NCBI GenBank assembly: GCA_958430865.1
Contig: CAUDNR010002224.1
Coordinates: forward strand, 65,515 to 129,514
DNA: 64,000 nt
Reading direction: 5' to 3'
DNA from: Entrophospora sp. SA101
Taxonomy: Eukaryota; Glomeromycota; Glomeromycetes; Entrophosporales; Entrophosporaceae
The notes beneath the pieces were generated by a model, which worked only from the letters and a program-made list of their open reading frames with translations, was not told where the DNA came from and searched no databases. Below are positions 11,712-22,648 of the stretch, piece by piece (positions within the stretch are counted from its first letter, which is position 1; each line of letters opens with the position of its first letter). A program made the translations under genes and the position numbers.

Positions 11712-11962
11712 GTAGCAATAATAATAATCATGATGAAAACTACGTTTCAGATTCTGAAGGTCAGTATCATCAGTAAAAAAATGGAGATCATGAAAGTGAA
11801 CAAATCAAAGATCGTAAAAGTGTATTTATAGCATATGCCAAAATGCGTAGAAAATTAGAAACAAGTCGAGCTGTTTAAGGATGAAATGGAGAGAGAAAAC
11901 AATACTGCAACACACAGCATATAGAATGAAGAAAGACGATGGCGGAACAACAATTGAAGAAG

Positions 11963-12019
<57 letters not shown>

Positions 12020-12330
12020 TTTGGAGAACTTTATCATAAAGAAAGACAGCAGACAATTATAAGTATAAAATTTTAGAATTTATTGATGATGGTGAAAAAT
12101 CCGAGTTTTAAATTTATTAAAATCATTGGATGTTAAAAATGTGGTAATTATTATTATTGTTTCTAAATGGTATGATGAAGTTATGCTTGGTCCGGCACGT
12201 TTTGATCATTATTGAGAAATGTGCAAAAGTATTAGATAAAGGTAATTTTGTAAGTGGTAAACGAATTACTCCTGTGGTGGTTCATGTTTATCAATTAGTA
12301 AGATAATTGTTAATGTTTGAAATTGTTGTA
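11712..12330 (+). pseudogene. IMPACT-ERCC1 pseudogene, IMPACT part only (copy A)
   Basis: Homologous to 48500-49134. Recognisable pieces are [31 protein letters not shown], and after intron 1 [20 protein letters not shown] sequence and MLGPARFDH, then KGNFVSGKRITPV and KIIVNV. Frame changes and stops interrupt it (for example after RRKLETSRAV). Intron 1 has been replaced or expanded by a TAA microsatellite. The SNNNNHDEN segment is in frame with the conserved SDSEG, which helps to judge the start of the intact gene. The ERCC1 exons that should follow are absent; kelch-related sequence follows instead. Confidence 0.8.
11964..12018. repeat. TAA trinucleotide microsatellite (copy A)
   Basis: About 18 perfect repeats within the old intron 1 of the IMPACT pseudogene. 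Length appears identical in copy B (32056-32110). Confidence 0.9.
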
Positions 12331-13368
12331 ATTGTAATTGCTGTTGTTGTTGTTGGACCAAATTTAGGTAGACTATACATTTATGGTGTAATAATTATTA
12401 TTGTTGTTGTTGATATCACTACCATATATCGAATTTGTTGGGGTTGTGTAGTAATCATTGGTAAATTTTATGATGCAGGATCAATATATAACATTGAAGG
12501 TGAGCTAGTATTGTTTTTGTTGTTGAAATTGTTATTGCTATTAAAACAAATTATAAACAGAATTATGGTTTGAAGGACTTTGACTATTAGATGATGATAT
12601 TAATGATGGTGTTGTTGTGAAAAATACTTTGACCTTTGAGAAGAAGGTGGAGGAGGTGGAGGAGGAAAAGACATCATTTTCGTGCTACAAGCTGATGATG
12701 AAGCATTATTAAAGATGATAAAGATCCTTATACGTCCTTTTTTGTCTATTTCTATTTAGCAATCACCAATATTCATACAATTTTATACGATATAAAAGGA
12801 AAATACCGATTGATACAGAAATAATCAAAGTAAGACAAACTGAAATCACAATTGCTGAAACCGTTAAGGTGATGGCGGTGCAGGACTCGGTGAAGGTGAA
12901 ATTGCTGTTGATGTTATATTGCTAGGAAATAGACCAGGAAATGATTTTACCCATTTGTAATTAGCTATATTAAGTAATTCACCAACAAATACTTGACCTC
13001 ATTTTCTAATTTGATTTTGTCTTCATGATTCCTTAGGCTTGAGCTCCTTCCAAAACCACCAGATAGGTATGCTTTTACTATTTATCATATTTTAATTGAA
13101 TTACTCGTTTCAACAGGTGGCCCAGCTTTATTTGTTAGATACATAAATAATTTAATATATTGTCATAATTATCATCACTTTTATTAATTAATTTATTTAA
13201 TTACTAAATTTTACAATCATATAATCTCCAATTAAGTTTGCTTTATGGCGTGTAAGCGAGTTGATAGCAAATTCTGGTATTGTTACTGAGGTATATTCCA
13301 TTTAAAATTGTTTGCTGTTGTGTCTAACACAACTAATTCATGATTAGATGTTGATCCTAATGTCACCT
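12331..13368. other. Decayed low-complexity region between pseudogenes (copy A)
   Basis: Contains Val/Ile codon runs (TTG/GTT repeats), a GLGEGEIAVDVILLGN-like stretch near 12885 and a GGAGGTGGAGGAGG tract near 12645. A GRLYIYG fragment near 12365 could be a further kelch-blade remnant. No intact gene. Confidence 0.35.
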
Positions 13369-13882
13369 GGCTCTTCAAGGAATTGCACCTGAAACACGTA
13401 GAGAATTTTCAAGCGTTAGTGATCCATTTGCTGGCAAATTGTATATTCATGGTGGAGTGCATGATGTGAGTATTCCTACTGTAAAATATTTTAAAGATTT
13501 TTTTATTCTACATGGAGATGATTTATCCTGGAGCCCAATTGGAACAACTGGTATAAATATGCCACCTTCTAGAATTGACCATGCTGCTGTATTGATTGCT
13601 ATGGATTGGTCGTTTTTATTGGTGGAAGAGAATCTACTGAGATATACGTGGAGCTCTCATGAATAAGGTAATAAATAATAACTATAATGATTAATAATAA
13701 ATGTTTAGTTATTAATTCAATATCAATTTATCATTTATTTAAAAAAAGCTTACATTATATATATACGATACTATAGCTGACACCTGGGGTGTAATGGTAA
13801 TTATTAATTAACACAGGTTATAGTTTGTGGTCCAAATATTGATCCCTGTATTGGACATACAGCTGTATATGGTAAATAATAA
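13369..13882 (+). pseudogene. Kelch-repeat pseudogene, C-terminal half (copy A)
   Basis: Reads IAPETRREFSSVSDPFAGKL, then YIHGGVHDVS, then DDLSWSPIGTTG, PPSRIDHAAVLI and, after a one-base shift, FLIGGREST. Further on are IYDTIADTWGV and IGHTAVYG. These are consecutive kelch blades (GG doublets, W about 20 residues later, PPxR-H-A). Frameshifts and stops break it. Kelch propellers mediate protein-protein contacts. The matching N-terminal half lies inverted just downstream. Confidence 0.7.
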
Positions 13883-13963
13883 TGATAATTTTTTTCTTAT
13901 CATCATTTAAAAAAATTGGTTTTTTTCATTTTGTATATTTGTTTCATGGTCAATCAATAGTCT

Positions 13964-14345
13964 ATATAGGTATTTACACCTGGTTTACTAACCATTGGTT
14001 GCTTTTAAAATCATGGATATAAACCACATTTTCAAACTCAATTCACCAGTTACAGTATCAAACATGATACCATCAAATAAAAATATTATATCATTATTAG
14101 TGTTAGAACTAGCTGTAGCCCATGATATTAATACCGACAATGGCGCGAGGTTGCAGTTAAATCCTTCCATGGCGAAGTTGTTGCATCAAATGCTTGTGAC
14201 AAATCAAGAGAAAAAATTCTTTTGATAGCCGACCATTAGAGAAACCACCCATAATATATAAATTATCGTTAACAATAATAGTGGAATGTACAAATCTTGG
14301 TCGGTTGGGCAGAATTTACTACTAATACTAAAAACAAGCATTTGA
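13964..14345 (-). pseudogene. Kelch-repeat pseudogene, N-terminal half, inverted (copy A)
   Basis: On the minus strand: RFVHSTIIVNDNLYIMGGFS, then LDLSQAFDATTSPWKDLTAT, then SWATASSNTNNDIIFLFDGI and, in a shifted frame, NVVYIHDFKSNQW. The order of blades corresponds to the front of a kelch protein, whereas the plus-strand piece at 13369-13882 corresponds to later blades. At least two frameshifts are present. Confidence 0.7.
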
Positions 14346-15357
14346 ACAATGTTAAAAATATTAAAAAGATACTTTGAAAAGTCATTTTTTAATTAAGATT
14401 GATTCGTACGGCGATGTTGCCATGTATCCAAACCTGGACTTTAGGCTTAATCCTTCACCTGAAATTGTTAGTATTCGTGTTGTCAAAGTTGAAGACGAAG
14501 GTGGTTTGGGTTTAAAATGTGGTAAACGATAGAGATAACGGTATTATTACATTTTTATAAAAAATTATTTTTTCAAGAATAATAAATTTATTATTAAACA
14601 ATTTAATATAGCTTAATTAAATAGATGTCTAAGGGATTTTTAGGCGTATATGATAAAGAGGAAACTCTGGTCATATTTACCATTAAACAAATAATTGACA
14701 ATATAAATAAATTTGTTTGTTCAGACTGCTATTCTTTTTTGACTTTCAAAGTTTTTAGAAATTAAAGACAATTTTGAAAGTGAACAACGTTACTGAAAGT
14801 CCAACTTTCCACAAGATCTTTTTTATTAGAATTTTTTTTACCTTTAAAATAAAATCAATTTTTATTAAATGTTGCTTCTGGTTGTGTACTTTTCTATTAA
14901 TCCGTCAATAGTCCATTCTTGAGTCAATAATTCTGGAATATTATAAATACATAGATCACAAGCTAAACGTTTACCATATTTCTCCTTGATCAAAAATACT
15001 AAAGAGTGAAAACCCCAAGAGTCACGTAAAAAAACCTTTGATTAAATTAATGCTTCATTCAATTGCTTCGCTTAATTTGTGGACATTTTCCAATTGCCAT
15101 CATTTAAAATACCGCGGGTAGATAACAATCTAAAATATTATATCATGATGTGAAATACTTACTCATTGTATGGTTAAGCCAAATACAATTTCCGATTTAA
15201 ATGTTAGCTTCGCCCACCATTGATGTTTCCCAATCGAAGGATAAAACATTCTTAGACAAGCCAGTCAAATTTTTGTTGAGTGACCCAAAAACATTGCCAA
15301 TAATTGAATATTTAAAAGAGAACCGAACAAATATTTGCTAGATCTAGTAAAAATATT
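14346..15357. other. Mostly non-coding, with a minus-strand coding scrap at 14865-15040 (copy A)
   Basis: The scrap reads RDSWGFHSLVFLIKEKYGKR, then LACDLCIYNIPELLTQEW, and ends TTRSNI-stop. It looks protein-like (Cys pair, Trp residues) but I do not recognise it. A plus-strand open piece at 14400-14531 (IDSYGDVAMYPNLDF) is also unrecognised. Confidence 0.35.
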
Positions 15358-15888
15358 GTGACACGCTCCAACCAACGCGTGCTTAATGTCGTGCCCAAAC
15401 CATAATGAATGTGACGTGGCACGCCCAATTCCGTGCCTCAGTTGGTACATGGCTCTTCCGTGAATTCCTGCCCTTCTTCCATAGTGTCGCCAAGCAAATA
15501 ATCAGTTGCCAGTCTAAATTACTTGTGGGGACAAACATGCATTATCAGTACCGCCTTACTGAACAGCATTCTGCAGAATCGGGGTGGAGACTGTAATAAT
15601 AAGTGGAAGCTTTATGCCACCTTGCAAGCTCACTCTTATATATGATTGAAGCCAACCGAGAGGCCTATACAAGGGTCCCATCTGATGAACTACCACGGAC
15701 ACCCCACTAAGTGAGATGCCATAGGCAGTCTTGAGCACAGTCAAGAAAAAAAAAAGAAATGGATTGATTATTTATATGTATAAAAATCTGTAATACATGA
15801 TTTTTCAAACAAACAATTCTTTGTCCAATAATATTCAATTGTTTTTTTTTGGCGTTTTTGTTTTTTATAATTGATCTACAACAACACA
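15358..15888. mobile_element. Possible solo LTR-like insertion (copy A)
   Basis: This block is visibly richer in G+C than its surroundings. It starts TGTGACACGC and ends ACAACAACACA, matching the TG...CA convention of LTRs. No target-site duplication could be found, so boundaries are uncertain. Short open frames in it are probably incidental. Confidence 0.3.
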
Positions 15889-18195
15889 ATGGATAGTTAC
15901 CACATAGGGTAACTCCGCTCTTTTCAATAATAGAAACAAGGAAATTTAAAATTAGAATATACGAATTAATCTACATAAGTCCAAGTCGCTCCAAACGAAT
16001 ACCATTTATGGTAAAACAATCAATTAATCGTTAAAGATCTACCATGGAATTCAGGAATTATAGCACTATCAATCTCATTTGCATAAACCTCATAAGGTTT
16101 AATCCAGAGAAATGGGTCAAGACCCCAGGAAAAAGAAGAATGGACCTCGTGAGGGGTATTTACCACCAGATAATATTAATATTCTAGTTCATCTGATTCA
16201 AAACCATTTGTCAAAGTGCCTTTGCCTTATTTTCCCAATTTTTATGTTTTCTTTTTGCTTTCCGTGCTTAACTTTACTTTTGGGATATTTGAGTCCAAAT
16301 AAAAAACAAACAAACCTCGTTATTTGATATCACATATTTATGTTCAACAAATTTAGTCTTTGTTAAATAGATCATGCATGATGCTGCTTTACCAAAATAA
16401 ATATTTGAATAAAAAATATCAATTGTAACGTAGCTGAGGAAGAAAGTTCTACCATTTTAATCGATTATTAGTTTTTTATATAATGAATTTATTTGGTAAT
16501 TCAAACTAAACCATTTATCTCATTTAAAAAATTATTTTATAAATTATAAAGGATGTTGAACGTCAATGTGAATCTGTTAATAAAAAACTAATTCGCCAAC
16601 ATTGGATTGGAATTCCACCGAGATTTTTTAACAGCATTGAATATTCTGTCTATTATAACCTTCCAAATTCGGCTTTTTTCTTCAAAAAAGATTGCAGCAA
16701 CATTTTTTATTAAAATAATTGATAATACAAGGAATAGGAAATCATACAAGTCCGATAATTAAAATTAATTTAATTTTTTAATTTTTAATAATGAAGTAAA
16801 AAATATATATCTTTTGATAGTCATGATAACTATCTCGCTGCCAGAGTTAAACTGGCTTTTTAAATAGGGGTTTGAAATCACTTTTAAGCAAGCATTGGAT
16901 TTCTGAAGGAACTCGAATAAAGATAATAATCATATTAATTCATTTTTTATATTGAAATAGTATTATTAGTTTTTTTTAATATAAAGAACTCTCTGCAATA
17001 AATTTGCCATTCTTCTGGTAAGTTTATTAGTATTAGTACTTTCAATAAAACAATTATTGAATTTACATTTGATTAAGTTTCATTTCTTTTATTAACATAT
17101 CTCTATTACCATAGCTAACATAGGCATAAAATACATATAGATGGAAGATTTGTGTAAATTGTATTTTCATCAATGGCAAAGTTTATGTTATATTTTATAC
17201 ATAAAGGAAAAAGATATGTTTTTTTATAACAGGAATTGGTAATTTATATAAATATGCAATCATTCACATCTACAAAATAAATATTTTTTATCTTTTACCA
17301 TTAAATCATTGTAATTTATATTTCATTATCAAATACTAACATTTTAATCGTCACAATAAACTTGAACAAGAATAAAATGGGGAAAGCCTTAGTTCAGTTT
17401 AAAAGAAATCAAATTGACAGAAGAGGAATCAGAGAGTGAATGCCACTAGTAGAATGATGTCAAATCGGAGATCGTAATTGGCTACTCAATATACAATAGA
17501 TAGATAGATTATTGTAACATGCTGATTGTGTCAATTTATGGCGTCATTCGGTATTTGGTATTTGATAATTAATCAGGTTATTTTGGCAGCAATTTCAAAG
17601 TTTAATCGAATATCTTTTGGTTTACTAATTGATCTTAATTGATTGAAACATTCACATTTGATTCTTTCAATCGATATGCTATAATGAATATCTGGTTGAA
17701 CTTTATTTAATTAATCAGACATCATTCATATGGCTATTTAAAATCAGCCAGCATTCTGACTAGTATTAACCGTGAGTTATATGTGCATCTAATTGCTTTT
17801 TATTTTATTTTAAATTTATAATGAATGTGAATTGATTTATTTTCAAATAATAACAACCAAATTTTGGAATTGATTCTTTTATAACAGAATTCTTTTGTTC
17901 TTTGAATGTTCTTTTAATTTCCCTTTAGATTGGTAACTTCTTTAGAATCCAATTGATTTTCTGCTAGATTTTATTATTTTTATTTAATAAACAGATAAAT
18001 TTCATGAATATAAATTATAATCAGATTGCATTTCTGCTACAAATTTGTATTTTGATTATCAGAAGATCCAGTATATTTGTTGTTAAAAATGCATCATGAT
18101 TTTTTTTGTTGGTTTTACCTGAGCTAACCATATTATTTGTAATTACTGTTGATCAACAGGTGTAAAAAACAATAAATTAATTGCATTTTATATAC
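15889..18195. other. Right part of unit A, no convincing gene
   Basis: An open frame at 16112-16327 (MGQDPRKKKNGPREG) and an exon-like piece at about 16554-16707 (DVERQCESVNKKLIRQHWIG) are not recognised. From 17381 onward this copy differs from B by several percent with indels. Confidence 0.35.
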
Positions 18196-18289
18196 CTTTC
18201 CCGGCCTTTGCTTCTTTCTCTTGAACCATGTCAATTTTATATGAATCATTTGCAGATTTTTTTTTATATTTGTATTTTTTTTTAGCCAT
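18196..18289 (-). CDS. Possible first exon of a small lysine-rich protein
   Basis: ATG at 18289-18287 opens MAKKKYKYKKKSANDSYKID and runs to a GTATAT donor after KAGKG. Two related copies exist: in B the end of the exon (KTDMVQEKEAKTGKG) survives up to 38275, where unit D begins, and a decayed match to its start lies near 5100 and 38530. No downstream exon was identified. It marks the end of the tandem unit. Confidence 0.3.
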
Positions 18290-18395
18290 TTTATTCTAAA
18301 GTAATCAATAGAAAACAATTATTACAAACAAGTAAATTTATTTAAATAATTGCCAATATGATTGTAATAATTAATAATTAAAAGATCCAAAATGG
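18290..18395. repeat. Diverged start of a next tandem unit
   Basis: This stretch (TTTTATTCTAAAGTAATCAA onward) matches 5125-5225 and 38555-38655 at clearly less than full identity. Unit A is therefore followed, as unit B is, by the beginning of another unit. Here it is truncated. Confidence 0.6.
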
Positions 18396-18736
18396 ATGAT
18401 GGCAGATAGGGATGGGCAGATCAGTACTATATGTATATTGCATATAGTTCTAGAACTATATACCTATGTAAACATGATAAGTTGGTCACTCCAAAAAGTT
18501 TCGCCTCTTTTTTTTACTATGGTGCACCAACTCTTAACTTGATGATCACGTGACATGTTTCAATTTTCTTTATGCAGTGTAACATAATATTATTCAACAA
18601 AATTCAAGTATTTTAATATAAAAAGGACTATTCTTCTAAGAAATAAAGATAACTTGTATTTTTACAATAATCAAAGTACCTGTTTGTAGAAAATACATTT
18701 TTGTTTTATCTTTGAAAAATAATTCATACAATTGTA

Positions 18737-19298
18737 CTATGGTGCAAATCACTTAGTCACTGAACTTTTTGTGCCATGATGCCAATTTTGAGAAAAAATA
18801 TTCCAATCAAAAATGCAGTAAAAAAATTTAGTTGCGTGATTTTTGAAGATTGCAAACCAACTTAATTTTAATGTCAACATGATGCTAAAATAGATAAATT
18901 TTTGATCTTGCGTAGCATGACATGCATGATTGCATAATACATAAAAAAGCAATGTATTCTCAGTTGTAAAATTTCATTATTATTATTATCACGTGATATA
19001 GATTGGCCATAAAAAATTTAAAAATTTCAATTCTTCCAATTCATTCATTTTTAATATAATTTTTCTTTCATGTAACACACCATCTGGGGGGTTAACATAG
19101 TAAATTCGTGAACTTTGATGCATCGTTCTTCTATGGTAACATTACATATCAATGAAATGAAATCATTGGATTGTAGAGAAAGGTCTTAGCTTTAATTCTA
19201 TGATTTGTTTTTTTTGGTCATACATTTCCATTTTTGGAGGAGATCAAGGATCTACACAGCCAATAAAAAGTTCAGCAACTAAGTGACTTGCACTATAG
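18737..19298. mobile_element. Nested inverted-repeat element
   Basis: Ends CTATGGTGCAAATCACTTAG and the reverse complement of 19265-19298 agree at 30 of 34 positions. The first ten bases (CTATGGTGCA) equal those at the end of the enclosing transposon, so the two are probably one family. No coding capacity and no clear target duplication. Confidence 0.6.
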
Positions 19299-19316
19299 CT
19301 TAATTTTTATATAAAA

Positions 19317-20204
19317 TGCCTCATCCTAGTGATTGTAAACAACAAGTGACAACTAGACACCAAAATAAAAATGGTTGTTTTTCTGAACTTCAAGAGCAAC
19401 AACTGGAATTAATAGAGAATGATGATGGTCAAATCCAAGAAGTTTAGAAGAAAGTAAACAATGGTCAGTAGAAGATTTATAGGAATTTCAAGACTAAAGC
19501 TCCTCACGAGCTGGCTTGCAAGCCAAAAAACTTATTCAGCTTGCGAGCCTACTAAGTTATTTGGCTTGTGAGCTGGCTCATGCAGAGCCTTATTCAAGAC
19601 ATTGAAAAAAGGCTGGAGTTAGTATGGAAGAAAGATGCATTAAAAAATAAGAGAGTTTACTATAATTCTACATCAAGAACCACTCAATAGTGTAGATGTA
19701 AAGCAATAGAAGAATTAAAAGAACATGCAAAGTCAATTGAAAAAATTGATACTTTTTTTCAACCATCAATATCTACATCTGCACCTACACTTTCATCCTC
19801 ATCCATGTGGTCAATATCACCATTAACATCCTTACTTTTGTCAAATTCTTCTGCTTCATCATTATTCTTCTCTGACTTGCAAGCATGTTTAGAGGATTTG
19901 AATGATCATTGCAAAATCTCTAAATCAAACAATTCTTATGGTGCTTACAAACATATACAACTTTTGAGTTTAAGCCAGTATTATCAATTATGTTAAATGG
20001 AATGGGGAAAATAGATGCAAGTTTGCAGGTTGCAAAAATTTTTTGGAGAAAAGGAACTACATGTCACATTGTATTAGAGCTTGGGGAAATTATTTTTTTC
20101 ATAATGGCAAGCTTCCTGACCATCAACCAGATAATCTTAATGAATTTTTGGAAATTGAAACAATTTAAAATTATTGCACGTGACATAAGTTACATTGAAT
20201 ACTA
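19317..20204 (+). pseudogene. Decayed transposon coding region
   Basis: Starts MPHPSDCKQQVTTRHQNKN at ATG 19317, stops early, and continues in pieces through SSTSAPTLSSSS-like low complexity and the DLNDHCKISK block to LNEFLEIETI. Multiple frame changes mean it cannot encode an active protein. It lies wholly inside the TATGGTGCACC-ended element. Confidence 0.55.
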
Positions 20205-20268
20205 AATTTGGAATGATTGCCACCCACGATATGTTTCAATTTTTGGCAGAACTTATAAAAATACTTCA

Positions 20269-20408
20269 ACTTTGAAACCTTTCAACTCAACATAGAATCA
20301 TTTTTTTGGCAAACCAACCAGTAATTTTGTAGTAATTATTGCAATGAACATATTTACTGGTATATTTTTAAAAAAAGGTCTCTATGCTGAGTTGAAAGGT
20401 TTCAAAGT
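20269..20408. repeat. Long hairpin (29-bp arms)
   Basis: ACTTTGAAACCTTTCAACTC at 20269 is repeated inverted up to 20408, with two or three mismatches across about 29 bases. The arms are separated by about 80 bases. Likely a small palindromic element inserted in the transposon's 3' part. Confidence 0.7.
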
Positions 20409-20448
20409 CAGGTGATTTTATTGCCAGGTTAAGAGTTGGTGCACCATA

Positions 20449-20820
20449 TTTAAAAAAATTCGATAAGTCAGTTGATCTATGTAAAACTGTGATAAGTGCT
20501 AAGTTGGTCAATCACTTAGCCCAAATGAATCACAATAAGTCGGTCTCACATGATGTTTCATGTGAAGGGTCATCATTACTATTTTAGTAATTGTAATTTA
20601 ATAATTTTAATATTTCGTCACTAGCAAAATGATTATTATTATATGTAATAAAATATCTGATGTAAGAGAACTTTTTTCACTTTAATCATTTGATGATTTA
20701 CCACAAATAATGCATTAATATTTTATTATCTCAGCAGTTGTATCTTCAATTGTATCATTCATTTATCATAAAATAATTGTGGTGTTCCATGGCTGTTGAT
20801 CATCAAACATATGTTACATC
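20449..20820. other. Non-coding spacer
   Basis: AT-rich. A short piece resembling the element ends (AATCACTTAGCCC near 20510) is present; otherwise nothing. Confidence 0.4.
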
Positions 20821-21001
20821 AGGACCCCGAACAATCTTAGGAGATGGTACATTTGAAAAAATACCCACTTTATTACCATTTTTGGAAATAATTTACAAGA
20901 TCATCACAAAATTTATCCTAATTAAGAAATGATATTCGATTTTGAGGGCCATTTCTACCCAAAATTGAAATGTACCATCTCCTAAGATTGTTCGGGGTCC
21001 T
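20821..21001. mobile_element. MITE with perfect 34-bp terminal inverted repeats
   Basis: Starts AGGACCCCGAACAATCTTAG and ends with its exact reverse complement; 34 terminal bases match perfectly. Total 181 bp, no coding capacity. A target duplication is not evident. The undecayed arms suggest recent insertion or selection for pairing. Confidence 0.8.
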
Positions 21002-21243
21002 ATGGAACCCAAGAATTATATATAGTACTATCAGTAGTATTTTAAAAAAGGAACAAGGCGAAAAAATTGCTCAAAATAAATGATACTCAGACAATTGAAA
21101 CTTATCTAAGGAAAGAAAGATTACCTATGAAATTTACCAAGAAAGAAAAATGATAAACATCAGTAAAAGAAAGCAGAACAAAGATATGATATTACCTAAC
21201 AAAAAAACAGAAATCCTTAGAAGGAAAATAATATGAAAAATGA

Positions 21244-21941
21244 AGTCTTATGGTTGAACAATTAATCTATTTTTTCCTTTTAATTCTTTTAGTAACATAA
21301 ATCATAGCAATTATAAAGCCTAAGATTAAAGTTATACTTGCTATTCATAATCCAATAGATTTACCATCAAACTTTTCTTCATTCTTTGAAGTATTGTTTT
21401 TATATTCCTCAGCAGCTTTGGCAAAGTCTTGATATTTTAGATTGCTAACAGTGGTTTTTGGGTGATAAAGATTATCTTCCTGAACATGACAATTAGATTT
21501 ATAATCAGGCATTACATAGGTTTTCTCTGAACCAATAGTTTTCTGGTTGAGGTTATTCATGTATGACCATCATCAATAAAAATATCAGAATCAGGATGGT
21601 TTTCTTTTATCCATTCTGAAAGGTGAGGCTTATTTTGTCCATCAATTTTACAAAGTCTAATCATTTTTAAGTTACACTGGGGAAAATTTCCAAAAGCCTT
21701 CCCTCTTGAATTTCCCATTTGCAGACATTTTGTTTTCTTTAGCATTAGTAGAAGAAATAATCACTAAATCATTATTAATCAAATCATTTTTTAAAGCCAA
21801 TAGTAAGTCATTATTAAGGGAAAGTAATGGAGTATTATCTAAACTATCCACTTCTGAGTATTTATCACTGCCTTTTTTTCTTTCTTCTCTCCTTAAATTT
21901 TTCAATCTCAAAGTCTTTAACAAGTAATTTTTCTTTTTCAT
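21244..21941 (-). pseudogene. Decayed coding region ending in a membrane anchor
   Basis: Minus-strand open pieces overlap in shifted frames: MKKKNYLLKTLRLKNLRRE, NNDLVIISSTNAKENKMSAN, then HLSEWIKENHPDSDIFIDDG, then YQDFAKAAEEYKNNTSKNEE and, past a TGA where Trp would fit, IASITLILGFIIAIIYVTKR, a clear transmembrane helix with a basic tail. A GGAGKS peptide is readable just upstream (about 21985). Function not recognised; it may be a type I membrane protein relic. Confidence 0.4.
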
Positions 21942-22648
21942 TTTCTCCTACATATTCATTCAATTTCTTTACTCTTACCAGCACCACCTCTTCAATTAAC
22001 TATAGTTACTTTTTCCCAAAAAGTTTTGAAAAAATCTTCAAAGGAATATCTAACCAAAGACCATGCTTTTGGCCAAATTTATAAATTTCATGAGGTCAAT
22101 AAGGAAACAAAAATTCATCCAATCACAAATAATTTTTAAGGATCTTGAGACTTTTGTTTGATTAGAGAGTCAATTTTATTTTGATTCATAATATATTTTT
22201 ACTGTAAGTTGGCTTTGGACAAGTAATATCTTTGTTAACATTAAAATAGATAAAGCTTTAATTTCTTCAAAAATATCTGCTTTCTTGGTTTTCAATAAAT
22301 TGAATTCAGTAAAAGGTCCATTAACAGCTTCAAAAAGAAAATGTTGATATTTCTGTATACTGGTAATTTCTTAAAATAAATTCCCAAAATTGATTTGATA
22401 TCCAAGTATTGAAAGCCTTTTCCATCTTCATAACATTGAGTTTTATTCAATCCTGCTGGACTAGATCTTTTCACCACCTCAACCACATGGTCCACACAAT
22501 CCACTTGTTTTTCTATAAAGTTTTTTAATAATACAAAACTACCATCACACTTGAATTTGGTATGTCTGAAATTTAATTCAATACTTTCATAATAACCACA
22601 AATTACCAATAAAATTGATTTTTTGATTTTTTCAATTTTGATTATCAT
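21942..22648 (-). pseudogene. Transposon-associated coding remnant (DUF7869-like, tentative)
   Basis: From ATG 22648 on the minus strand: ICGYYESIELNFRHTKFKCD, then VDCVDHVVEVVKRSSPAGLN, then GKGFQYLDIKSILGIYFKKL, after which frames shift (GPFTEFNLLKTKKADIFEEI in another frame). I recall this peptide order from a multi-copy Rhizophagus family related to DUF7869 transposon proteins, in which the GHTKF-D-F segment follows a D-GGQNKNN segment. That segment is absent here, so the copy is 5'-truncated. The family name is an inference. Confidence 0.4.

Larger units (their letters stand above)
6505..17380. repeat. Duplication core, copy A (identical to 26597-37472)
   Basis: Offset 20092. From 6505 to 17380 every line compared is the same in the two copies, including the TAA microsatellite at 11964. 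Substitutions appear immediately outside: 6504 G/A on the left and 17381 G/A on the right, with several percent divergence and indels beyond. Confidence 0.85.
18518..20448 (+). mobile_element. DNA transposon relic with TATGGTGCACC ends
   Basis: The left end TATGGTGCACCAACTCTTAAC (18518) is repeated as reverse complement at the right end (20428-20448): 21 matching bases. Inside, plus-strand coding remnants follow in order: RVYYNSTSRTTQ near 19660, EELKEHAKSIEKIDTFF, then DLQACLEDLNDHCKISKSN, then VAKIFWRKGTTCHI and FHNGKLPDHQPDNLNEF, spread over three frames with stops. I recall a large Rhizophagus transposon-associated family with the same peptide order; the assignment is inference. A nested inverted-repeat element (18737-19298) and a hairpin (20269-20408) lie within it. 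Confidence 0.65.

Noticed and set aside
11855..12037. Poly-isoleucine minus-strand ORF
   Set aside because: It is only the translation of the TAA microsatellite.
15265..15889. Several overlapping 60-codon ORFs on both strands
   Set aside because: They fall in the GC-richer LTR-like block, have no shared motif and no splice support. The lower stop density explains them.
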